Of a DNA stretch of 64,000 nt, positions 1 to 10,814 are shown one piece after another. How positions within the stretch are numbered: the first letter of the stretch is position 1; the number at the start of each line of letters is the position of its first letter. A model generated the notes under the pieces. It was not told the origin of the DNA. It did no database searches and saw nothing but the letters and a program-made list of their open reading frames with translations. The position numbers and the translations under genes are program-made. Source of the stretch: Eublepharis macularius (taxonomy: Eukaryota; Chordata; Lepidosauria; Squamata; Eublepharidae); assembly GCF_028583425.1 (NCBI RefSeq), contig NC_072790.1:63822052-63886051 (forward strand). Reading direction: 5' to 3'.

Positions 1-1143
1 TTTCAATACATAGGCATAATCACTTTAGACAGAATTACCTTACTTGGCTCCACAGGGAAAAGTGCAATTTGCTCGTTCTGGGAGGTGACTAGTTAGAGCC
101 AAATGGCTTTGACAGGCTTCCTCGTGCTCAGTGTTCCACTGTCAACTCCAGGCCCAGTTGCCACTGCTATACCCCACTGATTCCAACTGTGAAGCACCCT
201 GTCTTTGCGGAGAAGCTACAGTGGTGGCTTCAGAAAGCTGAATCTTGGGAGATGCGCAGCAGACACTCAGCTTGAGCACTGGGCTTAAGGCCTGAATTAG
301 AGAGGGGGTGGGGCAGCAGCATCTTTACCTGTGAGCTCAAGTCACTTCATCCCCAGCAATGTCAGCTGGTTGTGTCTAACTGCTCCCACTTCCTCCATTT
401 CCCCCTCCTCATTGGTGATTTTTACTATAAAAACATGGGATATTTCATCTTTATAGCATCTGAAGAAGTAAGCTTTGATTCCCAAAAGCTCAGGCTGGAA
501 TATACGTTATTGGTCCTTTGAGGTACTATGGGACTCCTCTTTTATTTTGCTACAATAGAGTTGCATAAGCTGCTCCTCTAGAATTAAAGGGGACAACCTG
601 AGAGAATCGGCCACTAAGACAAACTCCCCTGCCCCCAAACTATGCATCCTCCCAAGCTAATTCTTCCTCCAAAGGTCATTCAAGCCGGACATGGGCTGCG
701 GACAGATCCTACAGGTGAGAGCAAACTAGGCCTGAATAATGTGCACCTTCCATTCTTTCCCCTGCTTTGGTCTCCTGCCTGTACAGAAGCAGCCTTCATA
801 ATTTCCCTTCAGCCTAAACTCCAGCAAATGGCTGAGAGGTCCAGCTGCATGTTTTTCACTGATAACCAGCGTTGCTGGCAATGTTAGGCCCGTGAAGACC
901 CTTGGTCCCCACCGAGCAGGAAGGCTGATGTACAGAGGTCTCTGATACGGCACACCTATTTGGCCAGTAAGGGGTCATGGATAAATCATCAATTATCTGC
1001 ATAATAGGAGCAATCCTGTTGCCTCTGTTCAAATTGTATAAATCACATTTTATAAAAAAAAAATATAGCATGTGCGTTATTCACTGAGAAAATTTATAGC
1101 ATGTTTGTGTGTGTTTTTCATACTGCTGTTGTTTGATTGACAG
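1..1143 (+). other. HCRTR2: HCRTR2 last intron (partial)
   Basis: Sequence upstream of the terminal HCRTR2 exon. The preceding receptor exon, which would encode TM6-TM7 up to the NPxxY motif, is not in this stretch and must lie left of the window. No repeat or RNA gene was recognised. The stretch ends in the acceptor TTGACAG. Confidence 0.6.
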
Positions 1144-1370
1144 GAAAATTCCGAGAAGAATTTAAAGCAGCATTTTCTTGCTGCTGTGGCTTTGGCATTA
1201 GCCACCACCAAGACGAACGAGGCAGGGGACGGGCAAGCACAGAGAGTCGAAAATCCTTGACCACCCAGCTCAGCAACATTGATCATGCTTCAAAGCTGTC
1301 AGAGCATGTTGCACTGACCAGTATAAGCACACTGCCAGCCAATGGCACTGGACCAATGCACACCTGGTAG
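1144..1370 (+). CDS. HCRTR2: Orexin receptor type 2, terminal coding exon
   Basis: This is the last coding exon of the hypocretin/orexin type 2 receptor, a Gq-coupled rhodopsin-family GPCR of neuronal plasma membranes. An acceptor (TTGACAG) precedes base 1144. The exon enters in phase 1, completing a glycine codon, and gives 75 residues ending in TAG. It begins GKFREEFKAAFSCCC, the helix-8 region and the cysteine cluster usually palmitoylated in this family. It continues with STESRKSLTTQ and SISTLPANGTGP, the serine/threonine-rich tail known from mammalian HCRTR2. Seen: the frame, acceptor, stop and motifs. Known: the family role. Its position upstream of GFRAL on the same strand matches mammalian synteny, which supports HCRTR2 over HCRTR1. 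No disruption is visible. Confidence 0.96.
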
Positions 1371-1715
1371 TTTCTGTGTCTTTGAACACCTTTGTAAAGT
1401 AAAACTGGTGCATCCCATTGTTCAGACCAGTAATTGCAAAACTGAGGACTCAAACAGAATGTCAGATGGTGAACTAACATGAAGCCAGGTTAACAACATG
1501 GGTCTTCTAAAATGGGCTACAGCTTTCTTTAAAAAGTATGATTTTCATATTATTTGTTTTTGGATTGTAAGAAAATATTTGAGAAGAACATTAAAAACAT
1601 TTTATATCTGTATCTTCATTGGTATGATCACCTACTGGTTTGGGGTTCTTCAACAAATAGTGCATCTATTGGCTTACAAAAAAATCTCAAAATATTTCAC
1701 CAAGCAAAAAAATAC
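1371..1715 (+). other. HCRTR2: HCRTR2 3' UTR / downstream flank
   Basis: AT-rich sequence following the HCRTR2 stop and most likely its 3' UTR. There is an ATTAAA at about 1590-1595, but no canonical AATAAA before the repeat that starts at 1728, so the true polyadenylation site is uncertain. Confidence 0.45.
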
Positions 1716-1930
1716 AAGGGTAGAATTGCAGGATATGAGTCCAGTGGCACCTTGCAGGCTAACAAGATTTTCAGAGTGTAAACGTTCAAGAATCCGAGCT
1801 CCCTTCTTCAGACACTCAAAGAAGGGAGCTCTGATTTTTGACAGCTTACACTCTGAAAATCTTGTAGGTCTGTAAGGTGCCACTGGACTCAAATCTTGAT
1901 GTTCTACTGCAGACCAACATGGCTACCCAC

Positions 1931-3121
1931 TAGAAGTGGGCATGGACTGGGAAAACCCCACAGACCACTGGCCCGTGGTCCGTTGATTTCCACGGACCAT
2001 GGACTACAAACTTTCCACGGACCAGCCTCGTTCACAGACCAGTTCATCAATCTGTGGTCCATCATTTCTGGCAGCCTTGGCTCCACCCCTTCACACCTAG
2101 AGAGCCCAAACTCACAGAAAATCGTCAACAGCCTCTCCTCCAGCCACCCTCCAAGTTTGATCAAGACTGCATTTTGGACGTCTGAGTTACAGACCCCCAA
2201 AGTGGCCACCCCCAGGAAACTAATGCCAATTGACTTGCATTGGCTAGCAGCACCCAAAAGTTGCAATGAAGCAAAATCAAACAAAAAAGGGTGGGGGAAG
2301 AGCCCCTCACTCACCACACAGATACCTTCCCAGCCATTGCCTAGGGAATTCATTCTTGCTCCTTGCTCACATAGAGAAGAATAGAAGCTCTTTGGTTGGC
2401 AGGCAGAGTTGCCTATCAAGGGCCGTTTCCAGATGGCTTACCTGAAGCTGCTCCATGCCGCAATGTTGTGGATCGTGCCGGGGAAAATGCGAAATATCGC
2501 ATTTTCTCGCGCGAGTTTTGCGCGACGTCGTGCAAAACTCGAGCAAGAAAACGCGATATTTCGCATTTTCCCCGGCACGATCCACAACATTGCGGCATGG
2601 AGCGGCTTCAGGTAAGCCATCTGGAAATGGCCAAGGTTTTGAGGGCTTAGATTGGTGTTGCTTTGGCTGCAGAATGTCCACCCCTCTGTTGCCTAGGGAA
2701 TTAACTCTTTCTTCTTGCTCTCATAGAGCAGAATGGGAGCTGTCTGGTTGGCAGGCAGAGCTGCCTATCAAGGTTTTGAGGGCTAAGATTGGCTGCAGAA
2801 CATCCACCCCTCCATTGCCTAGAGAATTCATTCTTGCTCCTTGCTCCATAGAGCAGAATGGGAGCTCTCTGCTCAGCAGGCAGAGCTTCCTATTAAGTTT
2901 TTAAGGGCTGCAAAAGGTCTACAGACGTCCTCTCCATTGTCTAGGGAACTGATAGATCAGCGTCAGGATGTCTGGACTCACGGACCACGGACCAACAGAC
3001 CGGCCCAAATGGACCAAAATAAGTGAAAAAAGTGAGTCCCACAAACTATATGTTCATGGACCATGAACCAGGCAGGACCATGCAAAATTTTGGTCCGTTT
3101 TCTGGACTGTGCCCACCTCTA
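1931..3121. mobile_element. hAT-type non-autonomous DNA transposon with internal tandem repeats
   Basis: Terminal inverted repeats start TAGAAGTGGGCATGGACTGG and end with the near complement, closing CCCACCTCTA. The flanks are CTACCCAC (1923-1930) and CTACTCAC (3122-3129), an 8-bp duplication with 7 matches, typical of hAT. Inside lie at least three repeats of about 105-130 bp, each carrying TTGCCTAGRGAATT and GGCAGGCAGAG (starting near 2337, 2690 and 2815), and a partial fourth near 2935. The ends and the block near 2925-2960 resemble the element at 44553-44939, so both are one family. No transposase frame was recognised; long open frames here come from repeats. Confidence 0.7.
2423..2631. 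mobile_element. Long palindromic MITE (Harbinger-like, 3-bp TSD)
   Basis: An almost perfect inverted repeat of about 100 bp per arm. The left arm starts GGCCGTTTCCAGATGGCTTA and the right arm ends CCATCTGGAAATGGCC. The centre is CpG-rich (around GCGCGACGTCGTGC). The flanks repeat AAG, a 3-bp target-site duplication. It sits inside the hAT element at 1931-3121, so it is the younger of the two. GGCC ends plus a 3-bp TSD suggest PIF/Harbinger, by inference. Confidence 0.7.
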
Positions 3122-3194
3122 CTACTCACCTAAAAGGGAAGAATTCTACATTAAAACAAACATGAGTGTAACCCTGAAAACATCAGTTCTGAGA

Positions 3195-3400
3195 GAGCCA
3201 GCATGGTGTAGAAGTTAGAGTGCTGAATTAGACCCAAGTGCGAATTCCTGCTCTGCCACGGAAACTTCCTGGGAGATGTCAGACCAGTCATACCCCCTCA
3301 GCATAATCTACCTCACAGAGTTGTTGTGAGGATAAAACTGCGGTGGGGAAATAGTGTTGTAAGCCACTTTGAGTCCCTACTGGAGAAGAATTTCAAAGTT
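3195..3400 (+). mobile_element. tRNA-derived SINE
   Basis: The head GAGCCAGCATGGTGTAGAAG resembles a tRNA A box region. A B-box-like GCGAATTCC follows, then the body motif CCTCACAGAGTTGTTGTGAGG and the tail GCCACTTTGAGTCCCTACTGG. This is the common squamate SINE layout. It is not a working tRNA gene. Confidence 0.75.
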
Positions 3401-3458
3401 TTTCTTAATTAACATGTCAATGTCTTTCTAAACTATATTCTGTATAAATGTGACTTTC

Positions 3459-3646
3459 AGTATTGGACTAGGAACTGGGAGACTCAAGTTCAAATCTGCA
3501 CTCTGCCATGGAAATTTGCTGGCTAACCCTGAGCCCAGCCACACACCCTCAGCCTAGCTTACCTCACCAGGTTGTTGTGAGGATAAAACAGACCTACTTT
3601 GGGTTCCCATTGGGGAAAAGTCAGGGTATAAATGAAGTAAATGAAT
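3459..3646 (+). mobile_element. tRNA-derived SINE, 5'-shortened
   Basis: Same SINE family as 3195-3400. The B box is GTTCAAATC, the body has CCTCACCAGGTTGTTGTGAGG, and the tail has TTGGGTTCCCATTGGGG with TATAAATGAAG. The A-box end is missing or diverged. Confidence 0.7.
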
Positions 3647-3649
3647 TTC

Positions 3650-6600
3650 TCTATCCCAAGACTGCAATCTCCCTTTTCATATCTCTTGCTTCTGGCCAAG
3701 GGCCTCTGCTAACTCTCTGTTCTGAAATACATAAAAAGCTGAGAATTGGGCCTTTTGTTCGTATCCATTGCGTCTGCATTTTAAAAAGACCAGAGTGAAG
3801 CTTTAATTAAGCATGTTCGCTGGAAGAGGACCAATAATTCACTTGGTCAAACAAGCATGTGGGCACCAACATGAATACAGAAATCATCTCACTTTGTTGC
3901 GTCCGCTCAGGGATCTAACTACACTCCGAGTCCTGACAGGGCAGCTTCCTTTTGGACCCCTCAGCTCATCTGTGCCATGCCAGTCATTTTCCTGAAGGAG
4001 GGGTGGGGAGATTAGTATTCCTTGTGCAAATCCATTTTGCTCACAATACGAGTGGCACATTAATACTATAGCAGCACAGTTCTAGAATGCCATTTTCTTG
4101 TATAAGGGAAGTTCCTGGTAAGGAGAGCAGGGTCCACATCAACAGTGCCCCATCGACAGCACTGAGTGGGGCTGGGTTCAACCTATAAGGCCCCTTCCAA
4201 CTCTAGGACACTAGGACCTGCTCGTATCACTCGTTTCCCACTTCCCTGCATTCTGTCCCAGTCTTCTCAGGACTTGCCAGTGCCAAAAGTAGTTCCTTGT
4301 ATCCTTCCCGTTGACAATGCTCTCTCCTCTCTGTCCCCCATCTGGGCCTTCCCCTTGTTTGGTTTGCCTACAATGTCTCCAGACTGCTTGTACTACCTCT
4401 GCTACATATTGCCCCCCCCCTTTACAAGCAATGATACCATGATTCTTTTCTCATTGATTCCCTCGACCAACATCTCCCTTCTCTTCTTGTCTTCCCTGAT
4501 CATAGAAGAAGAAAATGTTATTTTCCAACCACATTTCCATCCTCTGTGACACCTGTCACAAGGATATTGTGGTAAACATAGAGACAGACAGACAGCTAGC
4601 CTGCCCGAGTACCTATGTAGCAAAGAGCCATAGAATGGGAGTCCATTTACACTACTGGCAGCTCTCCTTAGATCAACTGAAGTTTTAAGTTTAGAAGCTG
4701 GCCTTGAAGTCCCTATGAGGACAACAAACAACATTCTCCCTTTTCATATCACTTATACAGACCTGCTCATACCTATGCAATGCTCCTGAAGATCAGCATC
4801 CCACACAACCATCTATCTACTTCTGGTTATTTTCAATAAGAACGTGGCCAGTATTTATTTCTAAACCCACAACCTGCTGCCATTTAACCTTTTCTAACCA
4901 CTCTCCCATAGTCACCTCCATTTCCTTTATTTTCTTTCCCTGTCTTCATCCCCACACATTGCCTCTTTGATCACTGTTTCAGAAATACTCATCTCTGGCT
5001 CCGTTCACATATTAGTGGATATTGTGTTATTGTTGCACTAGAGCAATTACTCAGAACTGGACAAGCCAATCCATTAGCCACATGATTGCTATAGCACAAC
5101 AATAGTGCAATATTCAATGATGTGTGGATATAGCCCCTTTGCCGACCCAGAAAGTAATTTTCCTCTGCTCCCAGCAGGCTATCCTTCATCTCTTCTCTAG
5201 CTTTTTAAAATTAATTTTCCATCTCTGAACCTTAGACCATATGCTAAGGCTTCTGCTACAGCTATTTTGTATACTACCATGTCTAGACTTCAGCATACAG
5301 AATAATGTCAATGACTGTACATTTAAATCCCCAATGACCTAAATTAATATAGAAATTAACTTTTTGTGAGTAAGGAAGAGTGTAATGAAATTTTGTTACA
5401 GTTGTTAGTATCAATACTGACCTTCTTAATCATTGTATGCGAACTCAGAAAGTGCAATTGAAAGTTCACTGGTCATGATATGACCTGAACCAAGTCCCTC
5501 TAGGAATACTGGAAACACTCTATATCTGAATATTGTTATTTACAACATTTGTAAGCAGATTCAATCCTGTCTGGTTTTCAATTTCCCAGAAGGTCAGTGA
5601 AGGTAGGGAAGTGAAAGTGAGTCAGCATCTGATGTGGTTGTGATAGGGAAGTCAAGAACTGGAGCACCCTTCCTTCCTGGCATTTCCAAGCTCAGCATTT
5701 CTGGTTTTGGCATCATTGCACTTGCCTTGTTGACTTAGGAAGACTTTTCTCATTAACTATAATCACAAGTCCTGCTTGTCTGAGCTAATCCACTATCTGG
5801 GAGTGTACACAAAGTGGGTTAGTCTTTGTTTGTTTGTTTGTATGCACTATAAGGTAGGGCAGATTGATTGGGGGGGGGGGAACAGGCTTCAGCTCTGCCC
5901 CACTCATAATAGGTAGCCAGCTAACCTGCCCAGAAATCTTTCACTAGTATTAAGCTAATTGTCGGGGAGACTGGGGGAGGGGGTAGTTGGTTTGTTCAAT
6001 ATATGCCACACTCTCAAGGAAGTTATGAGGATGTTTGAAAGGGACAAAGGTACAGCCTGAAGCTTCAACAGCTCCCTCCCCCATAACAATACTCGCACGC
6101 GCACAGCAACCAGCCTCAGATCAGCTCTTGTGTGAGAGAACCACTTCTTCGGAATCTATTGATGCCTGCAATTTGACATAAAATCACTAAGCAGGTGCCC
6201 CTTTCCCCTGATCCCAGCTGCTCCCCAGGGGTTATTAGCTCTGGCATTTTCAATATTTTTATAGCCTCCCCCTGCAGTTTTGCTCACTCCCAGTAGCGCA
6301 GCAGGGCTAGGAGGAAACTCCAGAAGAGCTGGGGCACAGCGAGGTAAGGCAGACGGGGAGGACTGTCACTCATCTCTCTGGGCACTCTATTTTTGGAAGA
6401 AAAACTCCAGCCTCTGTCAGAGACTCCCAGAAATTGGAGAAGGGAGGACTCCCTCAGTGGTCAAGAGTGGCAGCCTGTGTTCATTCCGCAAGAGAGAATG
6501 TTAACGGGGACACTCTCCCCCACCTGTCTGACATTTAAGAGAAAGGGTCCCTCGGATGAACCTCATTGGTTGGGAGGAAGTTTATTCCGCTAACTGTATT

Positions 6601-6779
6601 TTCCCTCTGAAAGTAACGCAGATGAGGGGCTGCTTTCCCTATACGCCTTAGCTCATAGAACTGGACTCTCTGAAAATACCCCAAGAGCCGAGCTGACTTC
6701 AAGCCTTCCCAGCGCCTGAGAGGCCCTCGGGCTTCCTCAGCAGCAACCACGGGCTTGCCTGTTTCCATCCCAAAGAGGC
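3650..6779. other. Intergenic DNA between HCRTR2 and GFRAL
   Basis: No gene is supported. Visible features are a C-run near 4410, a GACA microsatellite near 4584, a TTTG microsatellite near 5825 and a G-run near 5871. Sequence near 4166-4210 (GGCCCCTTCCAACTCTAGGA) resembles the 3' end of CR1. The open frames of 127 and 110 residues around 4166-4734 match no family I recognise and lack exon signals. Confidence 0.5.
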
Positions 6780-6811
6780 GTCGCTCCTGCGCGCTCCACA
6801 CGCTGCCCAGC

Positions 6812-6838
6812 GCTGCTGCTGCTGCTGCTGCTGCTGCT
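6812..6838. repeat. (GCT)9 trinucleotide microsatellite
   Basis: Nine uninterrupted GCT units upstream of the GFRAL start, inside the CpG-rich segment. CAG/CTG tracts of this kind are often length-polymorphic. It lies outside the coding sequence. Confidence 0.9.
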
Positions 6839-7171
6839 TGTGCTTGTCATTAACAAACGCGGGTCTTATGAGGAAAGCCAGGCAGGGCCTCTATTCGTCC
6901 CGGCCGAGTTGCGCGACTTCTGCAAAGCCGCAACAGGTGTCAAGCGGAGGGCGGGCTCGGCCGCGCTAGGCTAGGCACAGCGGGGGCGAATCAGGCGGCG
7001 CTCCGGGCTCGCCCTCGGAGCGCGGCTGGACCAATCGCGCTCTTCCTCTGCCCGCCGGGCGCTGCCCAGCGAAACGTGGTGCTGAAATCACCGGCAGCCT
7101 CCGTGGAAAGAGTCCGGCGAGCAACAGGCACGAACAGCCTGCAACTCGCGGCGTCCGTGTCCGAAACGACG

Positions 7172-7193
7172 ATGACCTCCGCGCTGCTCACAG
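7172..7193 (+). CDS. GFRAL: GFRAL exon 1: start of signal peptide
   Basis: ATG ACC TCC GCG CTG CTC ACA G, then donor GTAAGT, leaving phase 1. Joined to exon 2 it reads MTSALLTVLVLYSM, a plausible signal peptide with a hydrophobic core. This start was chosen because the phase matches exon 2, the exon lies in a CpG-rich promoter, and it supplies the hydrophobic stretch that exon 2 alone lacks. The frame stays open upstream of the ATG, so an earlier start cannot be fully excluded, but the upstream residues are not signal-like. The exon is too short for homology to confirm. Confidence 0.72.
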
Positions 7194-7892
7194 GTAAGTG
7201 CTCCAGAGTTGTGCCGCGAGCACCCGGCTCCCGTCAGCGCTTGCTTGTGAGTGTGGCTCACTTGGTGTGGGACGACTCGGGGGCGGCTGAGCGCGCTCGG
7301 CAACGTCAGAACGAATCCCACACTTGTTGCTCTCCTGTGTGCCTTACTCTGGGGCTTCTTTTCCCGTAAAGGACACGGCAACCACTGTTGATGTTCTAAT
7401 CACATCTACAGTGCGCGGCGCTTTCTTTTTCTACTCCTCCTTACATACCAGGAAAAGGGTTTGGTTTTGTTTTAGTGTAAGTTTGTAAAGCCGGCGGGAC
7501 TGTGGGACAATATCTCCACCGTCTTTAAAATACAAACGGTATTAATGTTACTAGCAGGGGAAGCTGTATATGTAGGTTTATGTTCCTATTTTGCTATCCT
7601 CCTGGACTCCTTTAGACCGAGATCTACCTCTCTATGACTTGCTCTCTGTGTCTGTCAACTCTTCTCTCAAGTTTTGCCCCTGCATACAGCTGAACAGCAT
7701 AGACTTCATGTACACACGGCTCTTACAAATCATTCTCCTCAGCTATCCTAGGAATCACTGTGATGCTTTTCAAAGATATGTGCTTATTTCATTTGTGCCT
7801 ATTATTTCCCTACATTTATCACAGAGATAAGTGAGGGCCAAGTGGCTCTAGCATTCTCTGTGTCAATAAAAATAGAGAGCATAGAATAACAC

Positions 7893-8126
7893 CAACAACA
7901 ACAACAACATTTGATTTATATACCACCCTTCAGGACAACTTAATGCCACTTGGAGCGGTTTACAAAGTGGGTTATTATTATCCTCAGGACAATCACCCTG
8001 TGAGGTGGGTGGGGCTGAGAGAGCTCTCTGAGAACTGTGACTGATCCAAGATCACCCAGCTAGCTTCAAGTGGAGGAGTGGGGTATCAAACTTCGAGTCC
8101 TGCCACTCTTAACCGCTACACCAAAT
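7893..8126 (-). mobile_element. tRNA-derived SINE (minus strand)
   Basis: On the minus strand the head reads GGTGTAGCGGTTAAGAGTGG, then a diverged B box and AGCTGGGTGATCTTGGATC. The tail ends GGTATATAAATCAAATG followed by a TTG-type simple repeat. Same family as 13272-13542, 19343-19595 and 32379-32590. Confidence 0.75.
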
Positions 8127-9032
8127 GTGGAGTACATTTCCTAAGGACTGGTTTAAATGTGTTACTTCAGTAATCCTTACAAGATTTTGTGGGGCAGTAT
8201 TATTATCTGCTTATTACAGGTAGGGTAAAGGAAGATTGCTTAAGGCCATCTGATAAATGAGCTCAGATTTGAAAATGGCAATTTGAGGCTCCAGGCTCAC
8301 GTGTGCAACTATCCTACAATGTCAGTTTTATATTACTATTCCTAATCACATTTTCAGAACTCCTCATATATATTTGCCCATCTGCTGTGTTTATCTTTTC
8401 AACATCTCTCTTCTGGAACACACAGGGTACACTTTAGTTAAGCACTTCTGAAACTCATTATTTTCACTTGGAGATATTTTGAAGCATGTACTTAACTCTG
8501 CCTTTATATTAATATTATTTAAATGTGTTTAACTTTTAAAGTAAAAGTGTTTAAAGTAGAATGGCTCTACTTTATTCATTTGTTAAAATGTTTACATCTT
8601 GCCTTTCAAGTGGTTTATGATTTTTTTTTTTAAAAAAAACCTTCACAGCAGACAAAAAACCCCAATACAATAAAAATAACCAGAATGGTAAAAACCATGA
8701 GTAACAAATATCAAATTACATTGATACATATATCTTTCTTAGGATCCAGTCTGATTATGAGAAAATATCCATTATCAGAAAAGCTGCATTTTCTTTCCTT
8801 TTTCAGCTTTCTCTGTGTTAGAACACTATAGTTGAGTAGATTTTGATAGTCTCTCCCCCGCCCCCCATTAAAATGGCAATTGTAGTTACTACTGTAGGGT
8901 GAAAATGTAGCAAAGATGGGCCGTCTGAAAGATCTCAATGACTGAAAGAGGCATCACATAGTTACCAAGGCTTCATGACCTACAGCAAGTTGGAACCCAT
9001 TCAGACAGCTTGCTTCCATTTTTGCTCAAACA

Positions 9033-9280
9033 CAGGGCTTTTTTTCTGGGGAAAGAGGTGGTGGAACTCAGTGGGTTGTCCTCAAAGAAAATGGTCACAT
9101 GGCTGGTGGCCCTGCCCCCTGATCTCCAGACAGAGGGGAGTTGAGATTGCCCTCTGCGCTGAGTGGCAATCTCAACTCCCCTCTGTCTGGAGATCAAGGG
9201 GCGGGGCCACCAGCCATGTGACCATTTTCAAGAGGTTCCAGAACTCCGTTCCCCTGCGTTCCCCCTGAAAAAAAGCCCTG
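9033..9280. mobile_element. hAT-type MITE, palindromic, perfect 8-bp TSD
   Basis: Ends are CAGGGCTTTTTTTCTGGGG and AAAAAAAGCCCTG. The interior is an inverted repeat built on ATGGTCACATGGCTGGTGGC and CTCCAGACAGAGGGGAGTTG. The 8 bases CTCAAACA stand directly on both sides (9025-9032 and 9281-9288). CAGGG termini and an 8-bp TSD are diagnostic of hAT. It has no coding capacity. Related copies: 28534-28796, 33746-34140 and 38093-38256. Confidence 0.92.
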
Positions 9281-10814
9281 CTCAAACATAATAATGAGCT
9301 GGGAAATCAAGTTGGTTGTCCGGTTCAATCCATTCCATCTCATGAATAGGGCTTTGTGTCCAGGGTTACTGGTGCTCTGTGTAATCCTTTAAAAGCTCTT
9401 AACTGTTGATACTTCATGAGTCATATGGCTTTCTCATTCCTAGAGATAATGTGTGAGCAGAACACTTTCCATGTGTTCCTGCCATGGCTGGAAATAGCGA
9501 GGTGTTGATGAGCCGGTGCCAGCTTCACACTCCAGTGCTACCTGTAGGGTGGTGTTTTCCCTACAGGAGATGACATCTGGCCAGTGTATTTAGGCTAGTG
9601 AAACACTGCAGCTCATGGTAAATAATGCCGTGCCAGATCAACCTAACACCAACACTGATATGAAAAGCTAACTATCAAGTCAGTGTGAAAGTAGGAGGTT
9701 TTGTCTAAACATACGGCTGTTGTTTCCTAAGCAGAAAGACTAAGTGCATATAGGGCCACAAGAAGTGTTATTATTGCTATTATTGACATTTCCCTTTGGT
9801 TTGGAATGAAAAAAGAAAGATCAACTAATCAAACCTACAAAGGAATTGTGGATACATTGGCGCCCTGTTGCCATTCAATCCGTATATTTTACATTTTCTT
9901 TTTGCTCCTAATATTTTCACTTAACAGCTAATTGCCTGAAGAAATCTTCTGGGAATGACCAATACATCAATTTTACGTGGTCAAACTGTAGGTTCATAAA
10001 GTACTGTATGTTACGTAGACTAAAAGGCTGTTTACTGTTTCATTGGCTTGGATCCTATGATGTTATTCCATCAGCACAGCAGCAACATCTCCATTGGAAT
10101 GACTTTTCCATTTTGAGGAGGGAAGAGTAATTTTTACCAATTTTCACTTCTTCTGCCTCATATCATTCCTTTGACATCCTTGTCCCACTAGAGCTCAGCT
10201 CAGGGAGCAAAAAAAACCCTGCAAGGGGGGGGGGGGTTGACAGAAAACTTGCATTCATCTAGTTCAACTCTGCCTGCATTCCTTAGGATCCAAGCCATTT
10301 GCTTGGATCTCACGAGCTTTTCAATGCAGTTTGCCCAGTTTGCCCTCACTGTATCTCCTGTCTCATGTAGTTCGTTATCATTGGAAACTCAATACGGGGT
10401 TCAAAAAATCCCAGATGCCAGGTTACCATGGTGCCTAGAAATTTCATTATGGTGCCTAATATTTGCAGCAGTCATTTTAGTGTAGTGCCTCTCAGTGATC
10501 CTCAGTGGAAATACAAAGCTTATTTGTAACTTCACTTCAGAATATTTTGTTGTATGACATAAAAATGCATGCGCATCAAGTTCATTTAATTCTTTTTTTG
10601 TTAACTTTACACCATTCCGAGCTGGTAGAAGAGTGTATTTCTTCAACAGTTGCTTTCCATACTTGCTCCAGTATTCAACTAAATGGAACTTTTAAAAGCA
10701 ACATTGAAATTATCAGAAATTGGAGAGATGTAAGATGAGTGTTGGAGGTTAGCTTTTTATTGTGCTAATGACAACCAGGGTTACATCATATTTGTTTATA
10801 TTTGTGTGTAATGT

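Larger units (their letters stand above)
1728..3133 (-). mobile_element. Penelope-type palindromic terminal-repeat unit, split by a hAT insertion
   Basis: Two inverted arms, about 1733-1815 and 1820-1895, share the end GAGTCCAGTGGCACC and the block ATTTTCAGAGTGTAA. The longer right arm runs on into GCAGACCAACATGGCTACC and resumes after the nested insertion at 3122-3133. A duplication flanks the whole unit: AAGGGTAGAATT (1716-1727) and AAGGGAAGAATT (3134-3145), 11 of 12 identical. The arms contain a degraded CTGAAGAAGGGAGC motif like the hammerhead-bearing terminal repeats of Penelope-like retroelements. Assignment to PLE is inference from this layout, which matches the unit at 55135-55398. 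No coding part remains. Confidence 0.55.
6780..7330 (+). promoter_or_regulatory. GFRAL: CpG-rich probable promoter of GFRAL
   Basis: CpG density rises sharply here compared with the AT-rich surroundings. The segment has a GC box (GGAGGGCGGG, 6946-6955), a CCAAT box (7031-7035) and a (GCT)9 run at 6812-6838. It ends just past the first GFRAL coding exon (ATG at 7172, donor at 7194). No TATA box is evident; transcription probably starts between the CCAAT box and the ATG. Seen: composition and boxes. Inferred: promoter function. Confidence 0.6.

Noticed and set aside
1904-2419. 171- and 162-residue open frames on both strands
   Set aside because: They fall inside the hAT-type element and its tandem repeats; no transposase motif.
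2337-2960. Spaced repeats as a possible CRISPR-like array
   Set aside because: Units are 105-130 bp, diverged, and lie inside a transposon of a vertebrate genome.
3195-3270. SINE heads as tRNA genes
   Set aside because: A and B boxes are diverged and followed by SINE bodies and tails; no full cloverleaf.
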